From Myrica gale (taxonomy: Eukaryota > Streptophyta > Magnoliopsida > Fagales > Myricaceae): a stretch of 64,000 nt of DNA. Both the position numbers and the translations under genes were made by a program. The notes under the pieces are model-generated. The model was given only the letters and a program-made list of their open reading frames with translations. It searched no databases and was not told the origin of the DNA. The stretch covers positions 18,747,752-18,811,751 of the forward strand of contig OZ005619.1 in the NCBI GenBank assembly GCA_963930655.1, read 5' to 3'. Position 1 is the stretch's first letter; each line of letters starts with the position of its first letter. Shown here piece after piece: positions 1 through 11,434 of this stretch.

Positions 1-561
1 TCACGAATATCTCAACAATCTCTTTTTTACCCAAAATTTGTTCAGTTCCCCAAATAATACATCAAAAACATATAAAATACGGTGCACGTTCAAAATCTCA
101 TTGAAGAACCACTTACCTCGAACACTTGATCAATCCTTAAAGCTTCTCCAATAATTGCCGAACAATCTTTCAGAAAGTAGTAACACCACCTTAATCCAAA
201 TTTTTGTCTCTAATAAACATTCTCTGCAACTATTTATTAAGTTCAATCTCTGCAACTTTAAAATTCAAACATACCCCTATCTATCATTTTTAAATTCAAA
301 CATAAGATCTTTATTCATATATTTCAAATTCAATTATAAGAATAATCTTTATCCATATCTTAACCTTTAAATTCAAACTCAAGATCAAATCTTTATTCAA
401 ACCTTTAAATTCAAATATAGATCATATCTATATATCAACACCTTTAAATTCAAAAATACGATTCAACCTTTATCCAAAAATAAAACATAGGATTAAATCA
501 TATCTCTTCATTTAAAATTCGAATTACTCACTAAACATTTTTTTCGGGAATGGGTATTACA
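1..561 (-). mobile_element. AT-rich stretch, possibly an LTR of a Ty3/gypsy-like fossil
   Basis: The stretch is AT-rich and repeats a degenerate motif close to ctttaaattcaaa several times between 240 and 530. On the minus strand it would begin with tgtaataccc at 561, which resembles the usual start of plant gypsy LTRs, and a purine-rich tract (agaagaaggatgcaagg) lies just upstream on that strand, as a polypurine tract would. The other end lies outside the window, so a matching LTR cannot be checked. It may equally be ordinary AT-rich repeat DNA. Confidence 0.25.
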
Positions 562-1478
562 CCTTGCATCCTTCTTCTACCGGCACTCCAACCTCGTCCT
601 TGTCACCAGATGACCGACCACACTCACATCCGAGTGTACTGCACCCCCGCCTAGGGTGTCCGCATCCCCTGCTTGTACCGTCGGACCCATGTAGAACAAT
701 ATCTCTCCTTGCTCTTGCATCTCCATCGACTGGTACCAAGCACCTCCGCGTGCTATACGAAGTCGAAGTCATCAATCCCCTCAGGTTTCTTGCCCTCGTC
801 ATCCAATGGATCGTACATATCATTTGCATAAAAGATATTCTCCATATGTGGCCTCCAGCTCATGTAATTCGCAACAGACAACATCATCATACCGATAATC
901 ATACTCTCTTTCGTCTCAATTTACACTGATCAAGATCGAATTTTGAAATTCTGACTGCACCAATGGATCCGGGATGACCCCGAAACCTTAAAAATCGGTC
1001 TGACCTGCTAAAAAACCAACCTAAAAACCCCTGAACCGGGCAAAAAACCACTTTTGAAAAAAAATTGGAATCTTCTAGAATATTCTCCTGTCGGAATATT
1101 CTCATTGGAATATTCTGATTCCTCGAAATATTCTCTAATGACGTGGCACTAACCAGAACCCTACTGACGTGGCGACCAGAGTCTAGGACCCACCGGTTGA
1201 CGTGGTGATGATGTGGCAAGCTACTGGTTGTGTGGGCGAGGGAGGACCACGCGCCCTACCTCTCTTCAGTGCGTGTCGCGCGTTGACGGCACGCTAACAA
1301 ATTCCCGAGGCGCGTTCGGGCTCCTCCGGCGACGCGGTTCTGACCTCTAGCTTCGTCTTGACCTCCTCTACAGGCTGGTGCCCTACTATTTCCGATCTGA
1401 CCACTTTGAATTTTCGGACCTTCTTTGCTTCCCCCCGAAAAACCACTCCGGCTCCTCGAACCTGGCTCTGATACCACT
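562..1478 (-). mobile_element. Internal region of an LTR retroelement fossil, with primer-binding site
   Basis: On the minus strand the sequence next to the LTR at 1479-1819 reads gtggtatcagagcc, the usual initiator-Met tRNA primer-binding site of plant LTR elements, at about 1463-1476. The rest, down to about 562, is GC-richer than its surroundings. I recognise no gag or pol domain in it. The element looks broken and incomplete in this window. Confidence 0.4.
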
Positions 1479-1819
1479 TGTTGGGGAAAGTGGCACGAAA
1501 AATCAAAGAAAAAATACCAATAATTTATGTGGTTCGACCCCAATTCGGCCTACGTCCACTCCATAGCAATTTTATTAATAACGCTTAAGAAAATCACTCT
1601 ACCCACCCAATACAATAGCCACACCACGCTATTTTTTCTCTCTCGGTCTGCCCAATGCTTACATGTCTTTTCTCCTATAACATAAGTATTTATTTATAGA
1701 AAAAGATACAAAGAGAAACCCTAAGAGAAAAGGCTAAACTTGGAGTAGAGAGGAAGCAAATTTCCTTTCCAAATCTACTTCTATTCTAAGTGTACTTTAT
1801 ATAGGTGTAAACCCCAACA
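1479..1819 (-). mobile_element. LTR (341 bp) of a minus-strand LTR retroelement fossil
   Basis: The segment is bounded by a perfect 8-bp inverted pair, tgttgggg at 1479-1486 and ccccaaca at 1812-1819, the TG...CA ends typical of LTRs. The minus-strand primer-binding site sits directly inside its left edge, so this is the 5' LTR of an element reading leftward. The flanks at 1474-1478 and 1820-1824 do not match, which argues against a solo LTR. No second copy is visible in the window, so age cannot be estimated from LTR divergence. Confidence 0.6.
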
Positions 1820-2260
1820 TTTTTTTTCTATTGTCAATTCATTTGGAACCAGACTCAAAAGTGTGTTGAGTAGCAAGCTGGGAAGATGAATTGGATTGAG
1901 AGGCATAAATCCATGTTTAATGACAAAAAAAATATTTTTTTTGCAAACCCCAATCAAATCTATAATACATCCGATACAAAAAATTTCTTGATGTCCCATC
2001 CAAACGTAAGTTTAAGACATTCCAAGGAAATATGTTATTAAAAAGGGCGCGTCTCCGCTGCAGTTAATCCGACCCCTATTAAAAAAGGTTGGAGTCACAT
2101 GGGAAGCTACACTGCTAGCCTCCTGAACCGCAGCAAATCCGACCCCTATTAAAAAAAGGTTGGAGTAACATGGGAAGCTACATTGCTAGCCTTAACCTAC
2201 TACGCATGCTAGATCCTTGGGATGGTGAGCTAAAAGCAACCTCGTATCTTATGTGCGGTA
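1820..2260. other. Intergenic stretch without recognisable gene
   Basis: I see no coding sequence here. The only structure is the short tandem duplication at 2066-2195, listed separately. Confidence 0.5.
2066..2195. repeat. Two-copy tandem repeat, period 70 bp
   Basis: The block starting aatccgacccctatt and ending in gctagcc occurs at 2066 and again at 2136 with only a few differences. It carries no recognisable function and looks like a local duplication. Confidence 0.7.
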
Positions 2261-2263
2261 AGG

Positions 2264-2965
2264 CTGCGTTTGTGTTATAAAATTTTACACCCTCTAAAAT
2301 TTTAACACAATAAAATATTAGGGGTAAACTCATAGTTAGCCCCCTATGTTTGGGCAAAAATCATAGTTAGCCCCATATTTTTGAATCCAACAATTTGATA
2401 CCCATAACTTTCAAATCCTATCAATCTTCGCCCCCGTCTAAATTAGGCATTAAATCAGACAGAAAAACATGAAAAATGACCAAAATGCCCTTCCAAAATA
2501 AAAAAATTCATTAAAAATAAAAAATGATATTTTTTTCAAAACTTAATATTTTTTAAATAAAACTATATTGAAACTCTATTTCAATAATATATTTATTTTA
2601 ATTTATTTCTTAAATTTATATTTTATTTTATTTTAAATTTTAGCTTTGGAGGGGCATTTCGGTCATTTTGCATGAATTTCCGTCGGACTTAACACCTGAT
2701 TTAGACGGGGGCTAAGTTTGATAGGTTGTGAAAGTTATGGGTATCAAATTGTTGGATTCAAAAATATAGGGCTAACTATGATTTTTGCCCAAACATAAGG
2801 GACTAACTATGACTTTACCCCAAAATATTACAATATAATTTATCTCTCTCCCATCAAATCATTACTTTTCACTACAAAAAATATAAAAAATTACATTTCT
2901 CTTCACTTTTTCACTAAACTCAGTACCTAAAATTTTAACCACACTAAAATTTTACAAAAACTCAT
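2264..2965. mobile_element. AT-rich MITE of the ggctgcgtttg family, split by a second MITE
   Basis: The left part (2264-2320) begins aaggctgcgtttgtg and the right part (2831-2965) continues with caatataatttatctctctc. Together they are colinear with 58968-59103, which shows the same sequence uninterrupted. The element at 2321-2821 is therefore an insertion into an older AT-rich MITE. The exact right end is uncertain. Confidence 0.55.
2321..2821. mobile_element. 501-bp Mutator-type MITE with 9-bp target duplication
   Basis: The terminal inverted repeats are about 190 bp long. The left end starts ggggtaaactcatagtta and the right end finishes taactatgactttacccc. The element is flanked by perfect 9-bp copies of aaaatatta at 2312-2320 and 2822-2830, the size expected for Mutator superfamily insertions. 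The central part is AT-rich and non-coding, so the element is non-autonomous. Confidence 0.85.
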
Positions 2966-3669
2966 TAGTCTGAAATTTATTTTATCGTAAGAGCATCAAC
3001 CTCACGTCCATTCGAATTTGTGCGTCGAATTCATAAAAAACGACCTCACAACCATGAAGCTACAGTTATTGCTTTAGTGCTACAGCCTGAGATGGTAAAG
3101 TGGAGGATCTCCGGCAGAAACTCTAGCGGTCCGTGCAAGCGAGGAAGTAATGTGCTTGGGAGTCTTGATGTGGGTGCTTCCCTGCTATGATTTAGTCAGT
3201 CGCTGTTGATGAATCATATTAGTTGTGACTTCCATCCTGTTATACTTTGCTTGGTATAGTTAGTAGAGCAGCTTTTACTGCGGGCTGCGTCATGCATACA
3301 TCATATTCTCTTTCTTGTTTTTTTTACATAAGCAAGCATATGTGTTCTCTTATTGGGGTCTCATCAGCAGCTCTAAGATGAATTTCCTGTAGACAGTGCG
3401 TGGGTCTGTCAATAAGTTCATTTTTTGGCCCTCAAGATGTGTTTTTTCCCCTCTTTCCCCCTTATTAACCTAGAAAAAAGCTTCACAATGAAAAATATTT
3501 AGGCGATAGAATTGTTGACCACTCTTCTCTGAGCTATTTGGATGAATATAAAATCCAAACCTAGCTAGCTCAGTGACCTCACGAATTTCCTGGAAAAAAA
3601 TGCCTCTGAAAAGGTCAAATAATCAACTGCAGTCTATTAAGTCCTGTTCAAAAATTGTGAAAAATAAAA

Positions 3670-4918
3670 GGTTTAATTGCACTGTAGGTCTATGTGGTAT
3701 TAACTTTTAATAAATTGGTTCTTTGAGTTTGAGTTTGTACTAGTTAGTCCTCGGAGTAAACATCATGTAACAAAAAGGTCATCCCGTTATATTTTCGTCG
3801 ATCCACTTAACGGTCAAAGCTTTCGAGAGGACTTTTTTGTTACATGATACTTACCCCAGGGGCTAGCCAGTACAAACTCATACATCAGGGACCACTTTTT
3901 CAAAAGATGATATCACAGGGACCTACAGTGCAATTAAGCCTTCTTTGTTCCACTCATAAACCTCCAGAATAATACAAAATAGGAAAATTAATCACTTCAA
4001 ATGGATAACTGAGAACTGATTCATGTCTTTCAAAGATAAATACTTAAGAAAATTCGAGTAATCATAATAGACCTCACTGATACATGCATAAGACGGGTTG
4101 AACACAAAAATTAGTGTGTTGAGTTTTTGAGGCATTACAAGTAGTGGCTGACAAACTTTGTGGAATGGATTGCAACAAAAATAATGTCATGGACGACAAA
4201 ATAATTGCAGAGAAGTTATGGAGAGGATCACAGCTTGAGTGAGAAAATTCAGTTTGCTCAGATATTGAATCCTGCACCAAATGGTCTTCCTCAATTGTTG
4301 GATGCTCTAGATAAGTACATCTCGGTCGAGAAAAGAAATAACGGGAAACTTGATTGGTAAAGGAATCTTGGAGTGGAACCCTTGCCTATAGCAAGACAAT
4401 GTGGAACAATAATGATAAACTGATTCTTGGTCTTCCCCTAACAAATATTAAATACTGATGCTTTGGAGTTTCTATATGATGTTAAATTTGATGGAAACTG
4501 ATTTTCTATCTCATTGTCTGCGGATGATTTTTCACTTCCCACCTACCTGTTGCATCTGTTGCCAACAGAGTACATTGTTATTCTATAACACCTTATTTCT
4601 TTTTTCTTCTACATTGTTGATCACTCCTTTCCGTTTCTTCATTCTTTGGCTTAATTGCACCTTAAGTCCCTGTGGTATCAGCATTTGATAAATTAGTCCA
4701 TGAGGTATGAGTTTGTACTGACTAGTCCATGGGGTAAGCATCATGTAACAAAAAGGTCCTCCCGAAAGTTTTGACCGTTAAATGGGTCGACAGAAATCTA
4801 ACGGAATGACCTTTATGTTACATGGTGCTTACCCCAGGGACTAGCCAGTACAAACACATACCTCAGGGACCAATTTGTTAAAAGGTGATACCACATGGAC
4901 CTATAATGTAATTAAGCC
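3670..4918. mobile_element. Composite non-autonomous element with 271-bp foldback ends
   Basis: Two related 271-bp foldback blocks lie at 3670-3940 and 4648-4918. Each begins near ggyttaattg and ends aattaagcc. The outer flanks are a perfect 10-bp pair, aaaaataaaa at 3660-3669 and 4919-4928, while the inner flanks give no such pair. This suggests the two blocks and the 707 bp between them moved as one unit. The interior holds an open stretch of about 38 codons near 4250-4362 that I do not recognise, possibly captured host sequence. Alternatively two separate MITEs inserted and the flanks match by chance, which is possible because the flank is simple AT sequence. Confidence 0.55.
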
Positions 4919-4928
4919 AAAAATAAAA

Positions 4929-5406
4929 TACACACAATTGACTTCAAAGATAATATAAAGGAAGTGTGATTTATTGGCAAAATATATAATTATGAAATTA
5001 TTGACAAAATTGTGAACTCATTTTCCTTACCGACAATGGAAGCGGCACCCATGGGTGTCCTCCATCGATAGTTTTTTAGACTTCGCGTTTGTAGGTAACG
5101 GAAGTGGAGGAAAGCAGTCAAACTGCGTATAGCAAGAGTGCCAATCGAGCTACAAGCTCGCTGTCACGTCTTCCCAGGCTCACTCGTCAAGCTCGGCAGC
5201 CCAGCATTAGTGTATATATATATATTTAATAGACCTGAATGAGTAATTAGTTATATATTGGAGTCATCCTCTAAACTTGTTACGCAACGTGATAAAAATA
5301 TTAAAGAAATTCCAACTACACCACTTTGTACGTTTGCGAATGGAATCATTATGGCCATAAATATTGCCTCCAACTCCTTCCCCTCAGCACACTACCATTA
5401 GCTCCC
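4929..5406. other. Upstream region of the EDGP-like gene
   Basis: There is no gene here. A run of TA repeats ending tatatttaat at 5213-5230 could serve as a TATA box about 180 bp before the start codon, but this is only positional. Confidence 0.3.
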
Positions 5407-6714
5407 ATGGCTTCCTCGTTTCATTTTCTTCTCTTTTGTTCCTTCCTCCTCCTCGTTTCCCCCTCCATAGCCAAAACATCCTTCCGTCCCAAAGCTCTTG
5501 TTCTTCCAGTTTCCAAGGAGGCCTCGTCCCTCCAGTACATTGCCAATCTCCACCAAAGAACCCCTCTTGTTCCCGTCAAACTAACCGTTGACCTTGGTGG
5601 CCAATTCCTTTGGGTTGATTGTGAAAAAGGCTATGTCTCATCCACCTACAAGCCTACCCGTTGCCACTCAGCCCAATGCTCACTTGCTAAGGCTAGCTCT
5701 TGTGGAGACTGCTACTCTGCTCCTAAACCAGGCTGCAATAACCACACCTGCAGTCTCTTCCCCGATAACACCGTCACACGCACCGCCACAGGCGGCGAGC
5801 TCGCCCAAGATGTTGTTTCCATCCAATCCACTGACGGGTCTAATCCTGGCAGGGTGGTTTCAGTTCCTAAATTTCTCTTCACTTGCGGCGCAACATTTCT
5901 CTTAAAGGGCCTTGCTAGTGGTGTTACGGGTATGGCTGGCCTGGGAAGGTCTAGAATTGGGCTTCCATCCCAATTCTCTGCAGCTTTTAGCTTTCACAGA
6001 AAGTTTGCCATTTGCTTGAGTTCTTCAACAAGAGCTAATGGCGTCGTATTCTTCGGAGATGGGCCATATTTTCTGCTTCCAAGGAATATTGATCTCTCCA
6101 AGTCTCTTATGTACACCCCTCTAATCCTCAACCCCGTGAGTACAGCCTCACTCTACTCACAGGGCGAAGCCTCAACCGAATATTTCATTGGGGTTAAATC
6201 GATCAACATTACCGGAAATCCGGTGCGCTTCAATAAATCGTTGTTGTCCATTAACAAAGAAGGCGTTGGCGGGACGAAAATCAGCACCGTTAATCCCTAT
6301 ACCGTCATGGAGACTACAATCTACAAAGCCCTCATTGAAGCTTTCAGCAAAGCGCTCTCGGGAGTCCCTAGAGTGGCACCGGTGGCACCCTTCGGGCTAT
6401 GCTTTAACTCGACAAACCTCGGCAGCACACGTGTTGGGCCGCCTGTCCCTCAGATTGATTTTGTACTACAGAAACCCAACGTGTACTGGAGGATCTTTGG
6501 GTCAAATTCCATGGTGCAGGTCAGCAATGATGTGCTGTGCTTGGGGTTCGTGGATGGAGGCTCAAAGCCAAGGACTTCTATTGTGATAGGAGGGTATCAA
6601 CTAGAGGACAATCTTCTCCAATTTGATTTAGCTACATCGAGGCTTGGCTTCAGCTCCACACTGTTGTTCCAACAAACAACTTGCGCCAACTTCAACTTCA
6701 CCTCTAATCCTTGA
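5407..6714 (+). CDS. EDGP / basic 7S globulin-like (TAXI-type) pepsin-fold protein
   Basis: This intronless gene encodes 435 residues. I chose the ATG at 5407 because it starts a clear signal peptide (hydrophobic core residues 6-18, likely cleavage after about residue 22), whereas the frame upstream has no such sequence. The protein matches the extracellular aspartic-protease-like family of carrot EDGP and soybean basic 7S globulin: a cysteine-rich segment around residues 88-122, and motifs NPYTVMETTIYKA and IVIGGYQLEDNLLQFD. The first active-site motif, normally DTGS, is DLGG (residues 62-65), and the second site lacks the DSG triad. It should therefore be proteolytically inactive, like its family, which inhibits microbial glycanases in the apoplast. 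A relic of the same gene lies at about 12.8 kb. Confidence 0.9.
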   Translation: MASSFHFLLFCSFLLLVSPSIAKTSFRPKALVLPVSKEASSLQYIANLHQRTPLVPVKLTVDLGGQFLWVDCEKGYVSSTYKPTRCHSAQCSLAKASSCGDCYSAPKPGCNNHTCSLFPDNTVTRTATGGELAQDVVSIQSTDGSNPGRVVSVPKFLFTCGATFLLKGLASGVTGMAGLGRSRIGLPSQFSAAFSFHRKFAICLSSSTRANGVVFFGDGPYFLLPRNIDLSKSLMYTPLILNPVSTASLYSQGEASTEYFIGVKSINITGNPVRFNKSLLSINKEGVGGTKISTVNPYTVMETTIYKALIEAFSKALSGVPRVAPVAPFGLCFNSTNLGSTRVGPPVPQIDFVLQKPNVYWRIFGSNSMVQVSNDVLCLGFVDGGSKPRTSIVIGGYQLEDNLLQFDLATSRLGFSSTLLFQQTTCANFNFTSNP

Positions 6715-6978
6715 AGGATTTTAATTTCATTACAAGCTGCATTAATGTTAATCTCATGAGTACTGTCGACGAAAATGAATACCTGGCCTAGCTTGATTTC
6801 TTCTTGTGATGCACCGATGGCCTTATAATGTTTATGACAGAAAATAATGTATTTGACTTCGGATGATTTAATGTTGTTCAAGTTTTTTGTCATTAAGTTC
6901 TTTACGCAAAAACAGAGAAGAAAGCAACTGGTTAAGATATATGAGGCCAGAATATCTGCTGCGCTTTGATGCTTCCGG

Positions 6979-7018
<40 letters not shown>

Positions 7019-7019
7019 T
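6979..7019. repeat. (TA)n microsatellite
   Basis: An uninterrupted TA run of about 35 bp followed by an imperfect TA tail. Confidence 0.9.
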
Positions 7020-7126
7020 ATTATACACAATATCGGCCAACTGTATGGCGACCTACTAGGCATATATAAGCGCAGATTCGATCCAGATTACAAAAAAGAT
7101 AAGAAGACGTTGTTTATCGGCATTGA

Positions 7127-7713
7127 TTTTTTTTTTTTCTAAGCAAAGTTGGAATTCATTACATGAGGGATAATACAATACCGAATCCGGAACCATTTAA
7201 GGCTGATTATAGGGGGCACAAACGCCAATTACATCAAGTTTTTCAAATTCAAAGGCCTGAAGGGCCAACAACCAAAAGGTAGTAAAGGCCAAAAACAACC
7301 GAAGTAACAGACCCACACCCAAACTCGAGACACAACTCCACCACACTGAGAATGGCATTGCCGGAGGAGGAACCAGACTAGCTCATGCAACAAAAACACC
7401 CACAAAGAAGAGACTCGACCAAAAGAAAAGGCAAACTCATTATGCCCGTCAAATCCACGTGCTCCAAGAGTAGCGCGTGGGTAGACAAAAATTAGAGGGG
7501 GACTGCCGGACCAAGACCACATCAAAGCGTTAGAGTTGTAGAAGCCGATCAACGGGTGCAAGCTCATTGGAGAACATCCTGCCGTCGCCGAGAAAACTTT
7601 ACTATGAAACGAATCCACCAAGAAAGGTAGCAGACAAGAGAAAATGGGACGAAGGAGTACTCTCTCTTTTGACTCGTCTATCCTCCTTCTCTCTAGACTC
7701 GTCGAGAAGGGGG
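7127..7713 (-). mobile_element. 5'-truncated retroposon (LINE-type tail)
   Basis: A T-run at 7127-7138 followed by ctaagcaaagttggaattc marks the poly-A 3' end of a minus-strand retroposon. It is flanked by near-identical 13-bp copies, ttatcggcattga at 7114-7126 and ttatcgacattga at 7714-7726 (12 of 13 match). The same tail (gcttag plus poly-A) recurs at 12.75 and 60.9 kb, so this is a local retroposon family. I see no reverse transcriptase sequence, only what looks like 3' UTR. Confidence 0.65.
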
Positions 7714-8102
7714 TTATCGACATTGACTAATTATAGTAATCCATATACGTGTTGACTGATATATCATTGATGACTACGTTCCTTCGTTTACTGATATATC
7801 CTGTCTATAACCAAGAAAAAAAGATATATCCTGTCTATAAAGTACAGTATCCACGTTACATCTTTATCCGATCCTGCTTTAATTGAGATAGATTATCTAG
7901 GCGATCATCGCACTGGTCGTCAGTTTTGGCATTCTTCAAGTTGGTTGAAGCGCGGGCACGTCTGATCTGATCCTTGCTTTCTGCAACATCTGATCCCGTG
8001 CACGTGGGATGACCATAAAACTAATCAAACGTTTTGTGAAAGTCATCTATCTTGACTGATCTAAACCCTCCAAAAGGTCCACATGAATACGGACAAAAGT
8101 CA

Positions 8103-8304
8103 TTGTGTGAGTGTATAAGTACACTGCTGAGATTAAATTATGTGAAATTTAATGGCTGAAACAGTACCACGTCAATTAATGAAACTGACCCGAGAACCCG
8201 ACCTGATTTCATTAATTTATGTGGCATTATTTCAGCCATTAGTTTCACACAATTTAATCTCAGTCGTGTACTCACACACTCACACACATTCTTCACTCAC
8301 ACAA
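8103..8304. mobile_element. Short foldback MITE
   Basis: The left arm begins ttgtgtgagtg and the right arm ends cactcacacaa. The arms stay complementary for about 80 bp through the shared gctgagattaaatt and aatggctgaaa segments. No target duplication is certain. Confidence 0.6.
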
Positions 8305-9369
8305 TAACTGACCTCCATGAATACATGGTGGAATCCCAATTCTAATTAATGCCACTCAAACTTCCAACTCTCCAAAAGAAAAAGAAAAAATGTGTGAGCA
8401 CCAAACAACTCTATTAGTCGTCTTTTCTTTTGAACACGTAATAGAATGTGGCCTTAATTATTTGCTTTTTGTTTAATGTACATTCGATGAGCATAACTTT
8501 CTTTTTGATTATAAAAAATGGTTTTGGATTCAGTTCAGTCCCTACGGATCCAGATGTATCCGGACCTACGGTTTGGATTGAATCCCACAAAATAGACGAT
8601 AGAGAGGCACCACGTAATTTAATGATGCCTTTTTGTCGTCGACTCGGCTCCAGTCAGACGCGCATTTTTTATCCCCACGTCTGTATCGGTCAGACCACTA
8701 TAATTTAGGTGGGACCACAGCTGCGACCGGTACAACTGTTGCTTCAAAATCCATTTCAAAATCTTTCGACGTTTCAAAAAAAATTTCACCCACATTCTTC
8801 CCAAATCCCTTAAATCCCTCAATTTCTTCACCCGTAATTTGAAAATCCCTCAAATCTCTCCCAATTCGAAATTCCTCTCCCTCGAAATCTCTCGGTCACT
8901 CTCCACTCTCCAGGCTGGCTCTCTCCCTCAACTCACCGCTACATCACTCACCTCGTTGGTTCTTCTGTCTCTCTGTCACTTTTGTCATTTAGGTTGGTAA
9001 CTCATACATTTACTATTATTACTGATAAGTTTATTTCTTTTTTGTCACTCTGTCTCTATCTCTCTTTTATGAAATCGTATTAAGTGTTTTAGGTTGAACT
9101 GCTAAAAATTCTTTGTTTTTTATCTCTTTCTTTTCATTCTTTACTCTGCTTTCAACATTTTTAATTTATTTGCCATCATCGGGACTTTTGACATAAGTGG
9201 GTGAAGTATTAGTGATTAAACTTGAATATAGTGAAGCTAGATGTTGTTAGCTATATTTGACACAGTACACTGAAGTATATCGAACATCTACAGTTTTGAG
9301 CTGCATGTTAGTTCTGGTAACTATCCACCCGTGGGGAGTTTTTGCCTATATAAGCTATCCTTCTGGCGT

Positions 9370-10745
9370 TCACAACCTCTTACCCACACAAAAAATACTT
9401 CTAACATAGGTTAGGGCCCACATCTGGCATTTTTCGTATATCTTTTGCAGCCACTGGTTGTCGTAAAGATTGTGAACATCAATCATCTTAAACCAAGTAG
9501 CCTCAAAATCGTCCACATCACTTTCGAAAATAAGTCTAGCCCAATCTCTGTTGAACTCACTGTCGCCAAACAATGAACCAAGATTCTTGAGTGCATTTTG
9601 GTGAATATGTCATGTATAAAGGAAATGGCGTGTGCCTATCAAGGCATTGGAAATTGCAGCAAGCATAGATGCATTTTAATAAGTAAAGAGAGACTGGGGT
9701 GCATTTCTGCCCATACACTCGATAAATGTCTCAAACAACCAATGAAATGACTGAGTCGTCTCATCAAACAATAGGTATGCCCCGAATACTACACTATGTC
9801 GGTGATGATTCACTCCCACAAATACACCTAGTGGTTGGTGGTCATCGTTTGTCTTGTACGTAGTATCAAATGAAACGAAGTCCCCAAAGAGTGCATAGTC
9901 ATTTCGCATGTCGTGGTTAGACTAGAAGACGTTGGTCATGCGATCATCATCGTCCAACATAACCCTGAAGAAAAAATGTGAATTCTTATCGTACTGATTG
10001 CCAAACCAATTTAAAAGGACACCACATACCGGAACCTCCATGGTTTTACTTCTTCTATAGCTCAAATAGTTTCTCAGGTTCGTTTGAATGAATCCCAACT
10101 TTTTTTTACCCCCTTCCTGAGCCACCATTAAATCATGTGATAGCTTCAGCCAAATCTCAGTTATCTCTGCATCATCTACCTCTAGGCGCTGCACTTCATT
10201 GATACTTCTATGTGAGCGGAGCATGTGGGCTTTCGATGGCGTAGCTAGTTCATGCTTATGTTGTGCACACCAATCAAATGTGCAATACTTCCCACTCGGC
10301 TACCACTAGAAGGTGAAACAAGCAAGATACCTTGTCCTTGTATTTTGTCGTTCCTTCTTTATTAACACCTGGACATCTTTTGTTCTTCTGAATCTTTGTT
10401 TGTTGCAGACAAAAATTCTACTTGTAACATTTCTTGTTTCTTTGTTCTTGCATGAGTCATTCTTGCGGATGCTAAACATAACACTAATTGCATAATTATT
10501 GTACCAGTCGTATGCATGTTCGTCATCTCTAAACTCTAAGGTCCAAACATTTACGATATTTTCGCTGTCTGTTCGAACCATATCAGTTGTTTAATCCAAC
10601 CATACAAACCATACAAATGAGAGAAATAAAAAAAATTGTTGAACGAGAGACCAAAGAAAAAACATGACTCACCATCTGGGTCGGTTATGTTACTAGACCC
10701 TCGCCTATTAATATTTGAGAGAATGTCGCAATGCATCTTCGCCAT
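9370..10745 (-). pseudogene. MULE transposase relic (FAR1 DNA-binding plus MULE domain)
   Basis: Four minus-strand blocks line up in the order of a FAR1-related transposase. 10581-10306 encodes the FAR1 DNA-binding region (EFRDDEHAYDWYNNYA). 10224-9922 matches the linker before the transposase (LRNYLSYRRSKTMEVPV, ending DDDDRMTNVF). 9909-9676 is the MULE transposase core (FGDFVSFDTTYKTN, GVFVGVNHHRHSVVFG, SFHWLFETFIECMG). 9573-9370 is a later segment (WLQKIYEKCQMWA). Stops and frame changes separate the blocks, and the C-terminal part with the SWIM zinc finger is missing. It cannot encode an active transposase. Confidence 0.8.
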
Positions 10746-10948
10746 CTATAAACCTGTTTAATTTAATAGCTACATACCAGTAAAAATCATACATTCTTTC
10801 CTATTAACAATTGATTCCACCTGCACATTTGAACCTGCACGCCAAAATTTTCAGAACCAATTTGTATTTGTTTAATTCTACTTATTTGGACATCAACCCC
10901 TTGATAAAGCTAAAGTACAAAATGAAAACTATTCCCCAATACACATAT

Positions 10949-11434
10949 ATATATATCCTTAGAAATTGTCTCTTTGAAGGAATATGCGCACAAGTCCTTA
11001 TACAGTAAGTGTATAAATAGTTAGATGAAGCTTTCATTGTCTGATGAACAAAGATCACACTTTAAAAGTTTACACGTACAACACCCTTAGCTACTTAAAA
11101 AACAGCATTGCGCACTAGGTAATTAGAAAAAGAAGCTAGCCTAAATTTTTTTAATTTCTTGTCACTTTCCTTCTTATATATAACAATCAAATATATATCC
11201 TTAGAAATTGTCACTTTGAAGGAATATGCGCACAAGTCCTTATACAGTAAGTGTATAAATAGTTAGATGAAGCTTTCATTGTCTGATGAACAAAGATCAC
11301 ACTTTTAAAGTTTACACGTACAACACCCTTAGCTACTTAAAAAAACAACATTCCGCACTAGGTAATTAGAAAAAGAAGCTAGCCTAAATTTTTGTAATTT
11401 CTTGTCACTTTCCTTCATATATATATAACAATCA
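10949..11434. repeat. Tandem duplication, period 242 bp, inside the MULE
   Basis: The block beginning ccttagaaattgtc occurs at 10957 and again at 11199 with few changes, running through caaagatcacac and aagaagctagcctaaattt. The high similarity of the two units suggests a duplication younger than the element's terminal repeats. Confidence 0.85.

Noticed and set aside
7229-7723. 164-codon minus-strand open frame
   Set aside because: It lies almost wholly inside the truncated retroposon at 7127-7713 and matches no reverse transcriptase or other domain.
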